64,000 nucleotides of DNA, taken from positions 1 to 64,000 of the IMG/VR virus record IMGVR_UViG_3300017917_003866; one strand, written 5' to 3'. The notes beneath the pieces were generated by a model. That model was not told the DNA's origin. It worked only from the letters and a program-made list of their open reading frames with translations, and did no database searches. Shown here piece after piece: positions 55,177 through 63,177 of the stretch (within the stretch, counting starts at the first letter, position 1; each line of letters begins with the position of its first letter). This DNA is from a virus. The position numbers were made by a program, and so were the translations under genes.

Positions 55177-55361
55177 GAAAGAAAAAGGAGAACAATAATA
55201 AGATAAAATTTCCAGTAGAAATCAAAGGTGATTTTGAGCTTCCTGATTTTGATGTTTCTGAAAACTTTTCAGTACCTAAACTAAAAAATAAGATAAGTTC
55301 GGAAGTTAAAGAAGTAACTAAAATAAAGAAAAATAAATGTCAGAGCAACAGTCTAATGTAG
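55173..55361 (+). CDS. Small basic protein, 62 aa
   Basis: ATGA overlap with primase gives the start at 55173; a longer frame from 55155 is less likely. The sequence begins M-R-K-K-K-E-N-N-N-K and alternates basic and acidic patches (F-E-L-P-D-F-D-V-S-E-N-F-S-V-P) with a Lys-rich end. No family recognised. Overlaps with genes on both sides suggest a real product, possibly a replication accessory. Confidence 0.5.
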   Translation: MRKKKENNNKIKFPVEIKGDFELPDFDVSENFSVPKLKNKISSEVKEVTKIKKNKCQSNSLM

Positions 55362-55804
55362 AGAAAAAAGATTTCGCTAGGGATTTCCAACTAGATAGAG
55401 AAGAGTGGACTGAAAAAATAAGAACCCTTTCTATCAGGATGAAAAATATTAGAGAACTTGCGGAGGTTCAAGTTGATCTTTATTCTAGTAGACAGATTCT
55501 TTTAGAAATGTATTCTAAACTTGGTCAGGTGATGGTTAAACTTAATGCTAAGTATAGGAAGGATAAAGCTGAAAGACTTAGATATTATTCTGAATCAGTT
55601 CAGGTTAAATACGGAGCTAACGAGAAGACGCCTTTAATTGAAGGAGACTTATCAGAATTAAAAGAAAGAATGGATTTAGTAGATGGACAAATATCATTCT
55701 TTAATGAGACTATGAAAACCGTAGATCATATGCTATATGGTGTGAAGAGTCGAATAGCACTGGAGGAATATTTAAGATCCGGCGCGGTTAAAAATAATTA
55801 TTAA
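55337..55804 (+). CDS. uvsY: UvsY-like recombination mediator
   Basis: T4 UvsY loads UvsX recombinase onto SSB-covered DNA. This 155-residue all-helical protein has the same general pattern: L-Y-S-S-R-Q-I-L-L, R-L-R-Y-Y-S-E, and a C-terminal helix V-K-S-R-I-A-L-E-E-Y-L-R-S-G that parallels the end of UvsY (I-K-S-R-G-F-A-I). The neighbouring uvsW gene, as in T4, supports the call. No UvsX gene is in view. Sequence similarity is modest and judged by eye. Confidence 0.65.
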   Translation: MSEQQSNVEKKDFARDFQLDREEWTEKIRTLSIRMKNIRELAEVQVDLYSSRQILLEMYSKLGQVMVKLNAKYRKDKAERLRYYSESVQVKYGANEKTPLIEGDLSELKERMDLVDGQISFFNETMKTVDHMLYGVKSRIALEEYLRSGAVKNNY

Positions 55805-55806
55805 TA

Positions 55807-57348
55807 ATGTTAATATTTAGAGTAAGTGAGGACAACAACTGGCTAAGTTTAATAGATTATTCAGAAGAATTTGAAAGGAAACAGATAGACATATCCTTAA
55901 CTAAAAAAATACATAATCACTTTTTTCATCCCCTTGTTAAGAAAAAACATTGGGATGGGTCTATATGTTTCGTAGACAAAAAGCTTCCTGTATGGAGAGT
56001 TCCTATAGGATTATGGTCTGAAATTTATCAGATATGCGAAAAATATAAGATAGAGGTAAAGATTGAAGGACTCGAGAGATTAATAGATCAGAATTTTACA
56101 TTAGAAATCTTTACTGATTGGTGTAATAATTTCTTTAAAGGAGGAGTTGGTGGGGATCCTAATAAAATGCCTAGAGACTATCAGATAGAAACTGCATGGA
56201 AAATAATAAAATTTAAACTTTCGGTTTCTGAGGTTGCTACTAGCTCAGGAAAAACACTGATTGCTTTTATTGTTATGGCTTATCTTAAGGAAGTAATGAA
56301 AGTTAAAAAATTCCTTATGATAGTTCCTAATACTAATCTAGTTCTCCAAGGTTCCGAAGATTTTGAAGAATACGGATTAGAGAAACTGGAAGATTGCGAG
56401 ATTCAGCAGATCCATGGATCTAACAAGAAAAAAATATCGGGAGGGCTAATGATAGGTACTTATCAATCTTTGGTTAAGATGGAGCCTGAGTTCTTTGACG
56501 ACGTGGAAGCGGTTTTTGTTGACGAGTGTCACCAAGCTCAAAGTGCATCGATTAAAAAAGTAGTAGCACTTTGTAAAGATTCTAAATGGAGATTTGGGTT
56601 ATCAGGAACTTTAGCAAATAAAAACACTGCGGAGTATTTAACTATTCAGCAATTCTTGGGTCCACTAATAATGGAAATATCCCCTAAGTTCCTATTTGAT
56701 AATAAGTATGCTACCCCGGTTTCTATCAAGATTGTAAAGATGGATTGGATGGATCCTGAAGTAAAACAAAAACTATCATCTCTAAAGGAAAATAAAACCG
56801 AAATGGAGGGTAATGATCTATTTAATCTGGAAAGAAAATTAGTAGTAGCATCAGATAAAAGACTTAATTATATAATAGATTTCGTTCTTAAGACCTCTAA
56901 AAATTCATTAATACTTTTCCAGTCAGTAGGAGAAGGATACGGTAAAAAGATATATGACGGAATAAAAGAAAAATCTAATGATAGAGAAGTTTATTATATA
57001 GATGGGGATACTGATCCTGATAAGAGGGATATTTTTACTAAAAGAATGGAAGATGGTACTAATAAAATAATGGTTGCTTCTTTCGGTACAATGTCTACTG
57101 GTATTTCTGTAAAAAATATACATAACATATTTCTAACAGAGTCTTATAAATCGGAGGTTTTGATAAAACAAAGTTTGGGTAGGGGAATGAGATTATTTGA
57201 GGGAAAGGAGAAAGTTAATATAATAGACTTTGTTGATGATTTTGCATGGGAGGGAAAGGAAAACTATTTATTAAAGCATTCTAAAGAGAGAATAGAAATT
57301 TATAAGAGAGAGCATTTTGATTATAAGATCTATAACGTCAAAATTTAG
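55807..57348 (+). CDS. uvsW: UvsW-type SF2 DNA helicase
   Basis: UvsW unwinds branched DNA and R-loops and helps switch T4 from origin- to recombination-dependent replication. Length (513) is near T4 UvsW (503). The N-terminal about 110 residues carry the UvsW-type small domain. Helicase motifs are P-R-D-Y-Q (122-126), Walker A A-T-S-S-G-K-T (144-150), D-E-C-H (239-242), S-G-T (266-268) and motif VI Q-S-L-G-R-G-M-R (455-462). It starts two bases after the UvsY-like gene. It is the last of the replication block; a promoter-like box follows it. Confidence 0.9.
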   Translation: MLIFRVSEDNNWLSLIDYSEEFERKQIDISLTKKIHNHFFHPLVKKKHWDGSICFVDKKLPVWRVPIGLWSEIYQICEKYKIEVKIEGLERLIDQNFTLEIFTDWCNNFFKGGVGGDPNKMPRDYQIETAWKIIKFKLSVSEVATSSGKTLIAFIVMAYLKEVMKVKKFLMIVPNTNLVLQGSEDFEEYGLEKLEDCEIQQIHGSNKKKISGGLMIGTYQSLVKMEPEFFDDVEAVFVDECHQAQSASIKKVVALCKDSKWRFGLSGTLANKNTAEYLTIQQFLGPLIMEISPKFLFDNKYATPVSIKIVKMDWMDPEVKQKLSSLKENKTEMEGNDLFNLERKLVVASDKRLNYIIDFVLKTSKNSLILFQSVGEGYGKKIYDGIKEKSNDREVYYIDGDTDPDKRDIFTKRMEDGTNKIMVASFGTMSTGISVKNIHNIFLTESYKSEVLIKQSLGRGMRLFEGKEKVNIIDFVDDFAWEGKENYLLKHSKERIEIYKREHFDYKIYNVKI

Positions 57349-57354
57349 GAAATA

Positions 57355-57364
57355 GGATATATAG
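57355..57364 (+). promoter_or_regulatory. GGATATATAG box, candidate late promoter
   Basis: An exact GATATATA box in the 36-base gap between uvsW and the next gene, about 21 bases before its ATG. It marks a probable change of transcription unit. Confidence 0.45.
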
Positions 57365-57384
57365 AGTAGAAATAAAGTACTTTG

Positions 57385-57990
57385 ATGCAAAAAATTAAAA
57401 ACTTTAAGGATTTTTGTCAAATTAATGAGTCTAACGAGGAGCTTTTTTTTAGAAGGCATCTTGGTAATAACGCTTCAAGCTATGATGATCGTGCTAAAAA
57501 TCATTATGATTTAGGTGATAATCCTTCAGTGTTACAAAAAACTAAAAACTTCTTCCAAAAAATGGAAGATAGAATCAATAGAGCTGCTGAAATAGGTAAA
57601 CAACAAGTTAGACAAAATAGAGCAAGCAGAACTCACGGAGGTCCTGATACAGGATTCGAAATTCTTTTCGGATCCTTATCTGTGGTTCCTAATGTGTTAA
57701 AAAGAGTATTTGCCCCTACTAAATATGAGTTTACTAAGAAAGCACCTAGTGAAGATAAGGTAGATCTAGAATTTATGAGGCATACAAATGAAGATTTTGC
57801 TCAAAACGAACTTCCTAATATCAAAACTGAGGATCAGTTAGCTGATCATATAGGTGATTTATATAATAGAGGTGATGTTGTAATGGGCCAAGTACCAGTA
57901 TTAGATGATATAGCTAGAAATAGGGTAAATCTTTATTACCAACATCAGGCAAATCCATCCCAACCTATATTCCAAACAAATAATGTATAA
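57385..57990 (+). CDS. Unknown protein, 201 aa, with F-x-D-F N-terminal signature
   Basis: ATG at 57385 is preferred to the TTG just before it. The protein begins M-Q-K-I-K-N-F-K-D-F and has I-N-E at 13-15, the signature shared with two other genes in this window. After it the body is polar and helical (F-F-Q-K-M-E-D-R-I-N-R-A, Q-Q-V-R-Q-N-R-A-S-R). No enzymatic motif was seen. If the signature is a capsid-targeting peptide, this would be an internal head protein. Length and basic middle are compatible with that. Confidence 0.6.
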   Translation: MQKIKNFKDFCQINESNEELFFRRHLGNNASSYDDRAKNHYDLGDNPSVLQKTKNFFQKMEDRINRAAEIGKQQVRQNRASRTHGGPDTGFEILFGSLSVVPNVLKRVFAPTKYEFTKKAPSEDKVDLEFMRHTNEDFAQNELPNIKTEDQLADHIGDLYNRGDVVMGQVPVLDDIARNRVNLYYQHQANPSQPIFQTNNV

Positions 57991-57993
57991 AAA

Positions 57994-58830
57994 ATGAAAA
58001 AATTCTCTTTAGCAGTAGAAAAAAAGAAAGAAGAACTAAAAGAAAGTCAGATAGTTAATGAAAGAAACATGTATCTTGAGTTCTCAAAGAAATATCATAA
58101 AAAACATGGTGTTTCTGGTCCTTTTGATAAAAAATTTAATGGGGACGAAAAAGAACAAGAAAAATACATGGATGGTCTATCAAAAGCTTGGACTGAGTAC
58201 AAAAAAGAGAAAGGTATAAAACCTAAATCTAGCGGATCCAAGTTTGATTTTGCAAAGAAGAAGGTTAACGAATCTAAAGCACTTGAAATGGCTAAAAGCA
58301 TGATAGGTGACGGAGGAGATCCTAACTATCACTTTGTAACAATGTGCGACGATTTCTATTTTGATAAAACCGGAGAGATGGTAAGATATAGCAAAGATAT
58401 GCTTTCGTCTCCTCTTAAAGTAAAAACAACTCCCGACCTAGGAGCTTATACTTTTGGTCCTTTTGCAAATTTAGAAGAATCAAAAATGTTTGCTGCAAGT
58501 ATAGAATTAGACGAGATCAACGGTCCTAGAATGGTAACAATAGAGGATAGAAAAACTGGTGAGGTTTATACTAGATATTTGACTTGTAAAATGCAACCAG
58601 TTTGGAATGAAATTGAAGAGGAAGAGGATATCGAAGACGAGGAGGAAGAATACGAAGATCCTAATTCTGAATATACTTACGGAGAAGAACACGAGGAGGA
58701 TCACGACGAGACTGAGGATGAGGAAGATGAGGACGAAGAAGATGGTGATGAATATACTGCTACTATACCTCAAGGAGACGATGATGAAGTCGAAGACGAA
58801 ATTGAAGACGAATACGACGAAGAAGAATAA
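57994..58830 (+). CDS. Protein with long Asp/Glu-rich C-terminal tail, 278 aa
   Basis: The first third is Lys/Glu-rich and helical (K-K-F-S-L-A-V-E-K-K-K-E, with V-N-E at about 21-23). The middle (about 100-205) is a small globular domain with Y-H-F-V-T-M-C-D-D-F-Y-F. The last 75 residues are almost all Asp and Glu with scattered Tyr and Thr. The tail resembles acidic DNA-mimic or chaperone tails, but its partner is unknown. It lies three bases after the preceding gene and three before the next. Confidence 0.6.
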   Translation: MKKFSLAVEKKKEELKESQIVNERNMYLEFSKKYHKKHGVSGPFDKKFNGDEKEQEKYMDGLSKAWTEYKKEKGIKPKSSGSKFDFAKKKVNESKALEMAKSMIGDGGDPNYHFVTMCDDFYFDKTGEMVRYSKDMLSSPLKVKTTPDLGAYTFGPFANLEESKMFAASIELDEINGPRMVTIEDRKTGEVYTRYLTCKMQPVWNEIEEEEDIEDEEEEYEDPNSEYTYGEEHEEDHDETEDEEDEDEEDGDEYTATIPQGDDDEVEDEIEDEYDEEE

Positions 58831-58832
58831 AA

Positions 58833-59276
58833 ATGTTTAATCCTATACAGAGTACAGCACTTTATCCAGTTTTACAGCATTATACAGGATGTAAGATATC
58901 TTCAATATCTTTAGAGGGAGATGATTTTATATTCAAAACACTTTTAGGAGAAAATGGTATACTCAAGGAGGATATTACGGGAAACTGGAGTATTAAAATA
59001 GGACAAGAGCTTGTTTATACGATAGAAAAAGATATTTTCAATGTATTGATCAATCCGGACAAAAAAAGCTCTTTAGAAGACTACATAGATATACTAAATG
59101 ATCTATTTAATAATAAGGATATAAGTTATAGATCTAGACTTTTAGTAGTAAATATCATGAAATTTTTAGAGGAATATATAATAAGTTCAGATTTCGTCCC
59201 TAAGAAAAGCTTAAGGATAGGACCTCTTTTAATTTATAATTTAAAAGGTAGAAAAATTATTAATTGTTTAAACTGA
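58833..59276 (+). CDS. Hypothetical protein, 147 aa
   Basis: Not recognised. It begins M-F-N-P-I-Q-S-T-A-L-Y-P-V-L-Q-H-Y. The N-terminal half is beta-rich (S-S-I-S-L-E-G-D-D-F-I-F-K-T) and the C-terminal half helical (S-L-E-D-Y-I-D-I-L-N-D-L-F). It ends basic (K-G-R-K-I-I). Its stop overlaps the ATG of the next gene by one base, so coupled translation is likely. Confidence 0.6.
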   Translation: MFNPIQSTALYPVLQHYTGCKISSISLEGDDFIFKTLLGENGILKEDITGNWSIKIGQELVYTIEKDIFNVLINPDKKSSLEDYIDILNDLFNNKDISYRSRLLVVNIMKFLEEYIISSDFVPKKSLRIGPLLIYNLKGRKIINCLN

Positions 59277-61294
59277 TGCCTGGAATAAAATATTTATCGG
59301 ACATATACGAGAAAAAAGGAAAGTCCTTTATTGAGAATCTTTTCAATAAAAATTTAACAGTAACTGAAAATTTGGATGGTCCATCTTTTTCTTTCGAGCG
59401 AGATTTTACTGGAGACAATATATCTTTTTATAAAAAAGATCAAGATAATCCTATAACTAAGGTTGATAGGATTTTAATGAGATATTACGAAAAACCTATA
59501 AGTTATATAGAATCTATATCTCCTGAAATTATGAATCAGCTTCCTAAGGGATGGAGATTCGGAATGATTTATTTTCCGAATACTAAGCCTGTTAGAATAG
59601 AGTATGATAGAATACCAAAAAACCATTTAATACTAACACATGTAATGGTTAGGGATGAGTTTGGTGAAATTATAGATAATATCCAAGACAAAAGTGAATT
59701 GGACGAATGGGCTGATAAATTAGGCGTTGAAAGATCTCCTATTATTTTTCAAGGGAAGTTAAATAGAGATCAGAAGATATCCATAATGGATTTTCTTTCT
59801 ACCCCTCTTATGGATTTAAAAAATAAATTTAAAACCGAGAGTTTTACCAAATATCTAATATCTATTTTAAATAAAAATGTTGAATCCACCACATTAGGAA
59901 AGGATTTACAGGGTGAAATAGATTCTCTAGTTTTTAGATTTGAAGACGAGGAGGGAAAGGAAGAGACTGTTTTAGCAAAAATGGTAGATCCGGTTTTCCA
60001 TGAAATAAATAAAAGCAGAAAGGTTACTCAGACCTCTTATTTTCCTAGTGATGTTTATTCTTTATGTCTTATAGACGTAATGAATTTTATATTAGAGACT
60101 GGAGTAGAAAATTTTATAGCTTATGGAAATGACCCAGAGGAAAGATACATTGGTTTTGTTTTCGATGTATTTAAAAAATTCATATACGAGGAGGGAGAAA
60201 AATACGTAGGCGCAGATTTTCAAAAACCAGAGTATTTAAAAAGCGAGGGGTTTGAAATAAATAAGGATCTAATAAAAGATGATGAGGTATTAAAGTTTAT
60301 TGAGGATGACGAAGTTTATATAGACATACTTCAAATGATACTTAATTCATTTAGAAAGCTCAAAAGAAAACCTCATGGATTTTTCACAGAAGGCCTAATA
60401 CAGCAGTTTAATATGTTAGTAGAAGAAATAGCTAATTATATAAATGCTAAGAAAAAAGAGCTTGTAGAGGAATCTTTAGGGGTTCCAAGTTTTGTATGGT
60501 TTAAAAAAGTTGGAGCTAGATTTAATCCTATATTAAATGAAGAAGAGAGCGAAGATGAATATGAAGAATTGGAGGAGATAATAGATGGTACACTTCCTGA
60601 TAATATCGTTCCACTTAACGAGTCTGAAGATAATTCTCTTCTAAAAAAAGAGGATGATTCAGATAATAAAGACACCTCAGAATTTTTCTCGTTTAAAGAT
60701 TTTAAAAAAGTAGTATCTACTCATAAGGAAAAAAGAAAAATAAAGATATTGAACGAAAATAATAGTAAGGTAAATATAGTAATTGGGAAATTTCAACCAT
60801 TTAATAATGGGCACTTAAAAATGTGTACAAGATTAAAGAAAGAAAACAATTTACCAGTTTTTCTTTGTGTAGTACATCCAGGAAGCGAGCCTGGTTCTAA
60901 ATATCCCTTCTCGGAGGATTTGATAAAAAAATCAATAGGATCTTTAACATCAGAGAATAATAAATTATTTGCTGGGTACGAAATAATACCATCTAATCTT
61001 TTGGAGGATGCCATAAATTCAGTTGCAAAACATGCTAATCCTGCTTCAATTTGCATAGGGGAAAGAGATTTTGAAAATATGGTTTTACAGAGAGAATGGG
61101 TAAGAAACAAATACGATTTAGAAGGAGGAGATATAGAAATATACAAAACCCCCCAATGGTCTAATAATAATGATATTAGAAAATCTATAAAAGATGGTGA
61201 CTTTCAACAATTTAAAAGCAAAGTACCTAAATCTATAGCAGTTCTTTTCAATGAATTTACTAAACAAATAAACGGTTCTGAGGAGGATATATAA
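59276..61294 (+). CDS. Fusion: ligase-like nucleotidyltransferase plus NMN-adenylyltransferase-like domain, 672 aa
   Basis: ATG at 59276 overlaps the previous stop and is preferred to TTG at 59264. Residues about 25-240 follow the RNA-ligase-2-type order: T-E-N-L-D-G at 30-35 (motif I, normally E-K-x-D-G), R-F-G-M-I-Y-F-P, D-S-L-V-F-R-F and L-A-K-M-V-D-P (motifs IV/V). Asn32 takes the place of the catalytic Lys. The middle is helical and acidic. Residues 499-672 form an adenylyltransferase-like Rossmann domain with G-K-F-Q-P-F-N-N-G-H (504-513), where Asn510 replaces the first His of HxGH, and N-D-I-R near the end. Activity of either half is uncertain. Confidence 0.68.
   Translation: MPGIKYLSDIYEKKGKSFIENLFNKNLTVTENLDGPSFSFERDFTGDNISFYKKDQDNPITKVDRILMRYYEKPISYIESISPEIMNQLPKGWRFGMIYFPNTKPVRIEYDRIPKNHLILTHVMVRDEFGEIIDNIQDKSELDEWADKLGVERSPIIFQGKLNRDQKISIMDFLSTPLMDLKNKFKTESFTKYLISILNKNVESTTLGKDLQGEIDSLVFRFEDEEGKEETVLAKMVDPVFHEINKSRKVTQTSYFPSDVYSLCLIDVMNFILETGVENFIAYGNDPEERYIGFVFDVFKKFIYEEGEKYVGADFQKPEYLKSEGFEINKDLIKDDEVLKFIEDDEVYIDILQMILNSFRKLKRKPHGFFTEGLIQQFNMLVEEIANYINAKKKELVEESLGVPSFVWFKKVGARFNPILNEEESEDEYEELEEIIDGTLPDNIVPLNESEDNSLLKKEDDSDNKDTSEFFSFKDFKKVVSTHKEKRKIKILNENNSKVNIVIGKFQPFNNGHLKMCTRLKKENNLPVFLCVVHPGSEPGSKYPFSEDLIKKSIGSLTSENNKLFAGYEIIPSNLLEDAINSVAKHANPASICIGERDFENMVLQREWVRNKYDLEGGDIEIYKTPQWSNNNDIRKSIKDGDFQQFKSKVPKSIAVLFNEFTKQINGSEEDI
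61285..61293 (+). promoter_or_regulatory. GGATATATA box, candidate late promoter
   Basis: An exact box overlapping the last codons and stop of the fusion gene, 18 bases before the metallopeptidase ATG. Because it encodes D-I-stop it could be partly coincidental. Confidence 0.3.
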
Positions 61295-61311
61295 AATAAT
61301 TAAATGGAGAA

Positions 61312-62169
61312 ATGAAAAGAATATTATCCTTCAGCGATTTTGCTATTTTTGAATATAACGGTTTTGGATACTCAGCTAATAATTTAAATGAAGCTGTTTA
61401 TCTAGACGAGAGAAATAAAACTCCACATAATCCAGATGCTCTTAAAAAAATGAGGGCGTGTGTTTTTTTACTTAATGCTTCATATCCGTTTTTTGCTTCT
61501 ATGTTATCTAGATTATTAATCAGAGAAAATAGAAATCTTAGATTTAAAACAATGGCAACCGACGGGGTTAGTATACATTACGACCCGGATTTTGTTCTTG
61601 CCCATACAGACGAAGAAATAATATGGGTAATCGCACACGAAGTTTTACATAACACCCTAGTTCACTTTCTAAGATGTCCTAAGGATAAAACAAAAGCTGG
61701 TGTATGGAATGTCGCTGCAGATTATGCTCTGAATCAACTCTTAACCCCAATAGATCCAGCAACAGCGGATACTACTAAGCCCACACCTGCTGGAAAAGGA
61801 GGGATAGGAAAAATGGTAGAGGGATCACTTTATCCTGGATGTGGACACGTTCCTTATGATTATGAGTTTGTAAATAGGACTGCGGAATGGATATACAACA
61901 AACTCCTGGAAAATGGATATGTACCGGAACCTGGTGATGATCCTAAACCTACACCACCACCACCGCCACCACCAAAAGATCCCATAGTTGGAGATATTAT
62001 ATACGATCCAGGAAATCAATCTTATGGGATAGTTAAATCTATAGACGAAAATTCTGGAGATCTTGAATATGACCCGATACCTAAAGAAAAAGTAAAAGAA
62101 TATTTAAAAAGAAAATCTAAAGGTGAAAATATCTTAGGTGATGACATAGAAAAAGAACTAGACTTCTAA
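61312..62169 (+). CDS. Putative metallopeptidase, DUF2201 N-terminal type
   Basis: Zinc-site motif H109-E-V-L-H113 is followed by H118 and by W-N-V-A-A-D-Y-A-L-N-Q, the pattern of DUF2201-type metallopeptidase domains. These are usually fused to a VWA domain. Here the VWA part is the separate next gene. The N-terminus (M-K-R-I-L-S-F-S-D-F, then L-N-E at 25-27) carries the signature shared with other genes nearby. A Pro-rich linker (T-P-P-P-P-P-P-P-K) precedes a small C-terminal domain (I-I-Y-D-P-G-N-Q-S-Y-G). Protease activity and substrate are unproven. Confidence 0.75.
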   Translation: MKRILSFSDFAIFEYNGFGYSANNLNEAVYLDERNKTPHNPDALKKMRACVFLLNASYPFFASMLSRLLIRENRNLRFKTMATDGVSIHYDPDFVLAHTDEEIIWVIAHEVLHNTLVHFLRCPKDKTKAGVWNVAADYALNQLLTPIDPATADTTKPTPAGKGGIGKMVEGSLYPGCGHVPYDYEFVNRTAEWIYNKLLENGYVPEPGDDPKPTPPPPPPPKDPIVGDIIYDPGNQSYGIVKSIDENSGDLEYDPIPKEKVKEYLKRKSKGENILGDDIEKELDF

Positions 62170-62178
62170 TTTACCAAT

Positions 62179-63150
62179 ATGAAAGCTAAAATAACAGATA
62201 TAAGAATACAGGAATTACCGGAATCAGGTACAGGTACAGGTACAGGAACTCCATCTCCAGAAAATGTTGATCGATGGGGAGAAGACGTACAGGATAATGA
62301 TGTACCAGAAAGAAATCCTGATGGTACATTAGAGGATTCAGAATTTAAAAGAGTCGATAGCCCAGGACCATCAGCTCCAGAGGGGTATAACCCAGGAGAA
62401 ATACTCAGACCTGGTGAACTTGGAGATCTTGGAGGTGATTCTGGATTAAACGGAGAAAGCTTAGCTGAGGAATGGGAGGATATTTCTAGATTAGCTGAGA
62501 AAACAGCAGGTAATATACCAGGATCTCTTAAAAGAGCTTTGGCTAAGATTAAGAAGCCAGTAGTAGATTGGAAAGCTGAACTAGCTAAGTATATAGACGA
62601 GGCTATATCTAAATCTAAATACACATTACCTGCTAGAAGATTCCTTGGAGCAGGAAAAGCTCAGTATGGATATAAGAGATACAAGGAGGATTTCGAAAAT
62701 GTGGTGGTTGCTATAGATACATCAGGGTCTATTACTAGGGATATGATAGAACAATTCCTTGGCGAGGTTATGAAAATAACTGATGTTTATACTCCACAAA
62801 AAACTGTAATATTATATTGTGATACTCAGGTTTATGAACCGGATATATTAGAGCCAGGAGATTTACCAGATCTTAATAAAATAGCTGGTGGGGGTGGGAC
62901 TTATTTTTGGCCTCCTTTTAAATGGGTTCAAAAAAATATGATGGAAGAGGGTGAAAAACCTACAATATTTATATACTTTACTGACGGGGAAGCTACATTC
63001 CCTTCTGAGCAGGATTATGATATTGCGGATTATTCTGATAGATGTATCTGGGTATTTGTTACATTCAACGATCAGCCTTACCCTAATCCACAGCCTTTCG
63101 GAGAAAGAATAGACATTGTTCTTGCTAATAAGAACGCGAAAAGAATATAA
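62179..63150 (+). CDS. VWA-domain protein with intact MIDAS
   Basis: Residues 1-140 are polar and disordered, with a G-T-G-T repeat (about 17-24) and many Pro/Glu/Asp. Residues about 170-320 form a von Willebrand factor A domain. The metal site has D180-T-S-G-S184 (DxSxS), T241 in G-G-G-G-T-Y and D269 in F-T-D-G-E, so all MIDAS ligands are kept. Such proteins act as adaptors for MoxR-type AAA+ chaperones, which is the gene that follows. It begins nine bases after the metallopeptidase gene, of which it is the natural other half. Confidence 0.85.
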   Translation: MKAKITDIRIQELPESGTGTGTGTPSPENVDRWGEDVQDNDVPERNPDGTLEDSEFKRVDSPGPSAPEGYNPGEILRPGELGDLGGDSGLNGESLAEEWEDISRLAEKTAGNIPGSLKRALAKIKKPVVDWKAELAKYIDEAISKSKYTLPARRFLGAGKAQYGYKRYKEDFENVVVAIDTSGSITRDMIEQFLGEVMKITDVYTPQKTVILYCDTQVYEPDILEPGDLPDLNKIAGGGGTYFWPPFKWVQKNMMEEGEKPTIFIYFTDGEATFPSEQDYDIADYSDRCIWVFVTFNDQPYPNPQPFGERIDIVLANKNAKRI

Positions 63151-63155
63151 AAATA

Positions 63156-63166
63156 GATATATAAAA
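63156..63166 (+). promoter_or_regulatory. GATATATAAAA box, candidate late promoter
   Basis: An exact box in the 27-base gap between the VWA and AAA+ genes, 11-14 bases before the ATG. Confidence 0.4.
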
Positions 63167-63177
63167 TAAAAAAAATA

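Noticed and set aside
58607-58840. 77-codon Lys/Arg-rich plus-strand frame
   Set aside because: It is the Asp/Glu-rich tail of the 57994 gene read out of frame; GAA/GAT runs shift to Lys/Arg/Met codons.
60793-61146. 117-codon minus-strand frame
   Set aside because: Fully inside the adenylyltransferase-like domain, which has clear motifs on the plus strand.
62166-62624. 152-codon minus-strand frame
   Set aside because: Antisense of the disordered N-terminal part of the VWA gene; Ser/Pro-rich product without motif.
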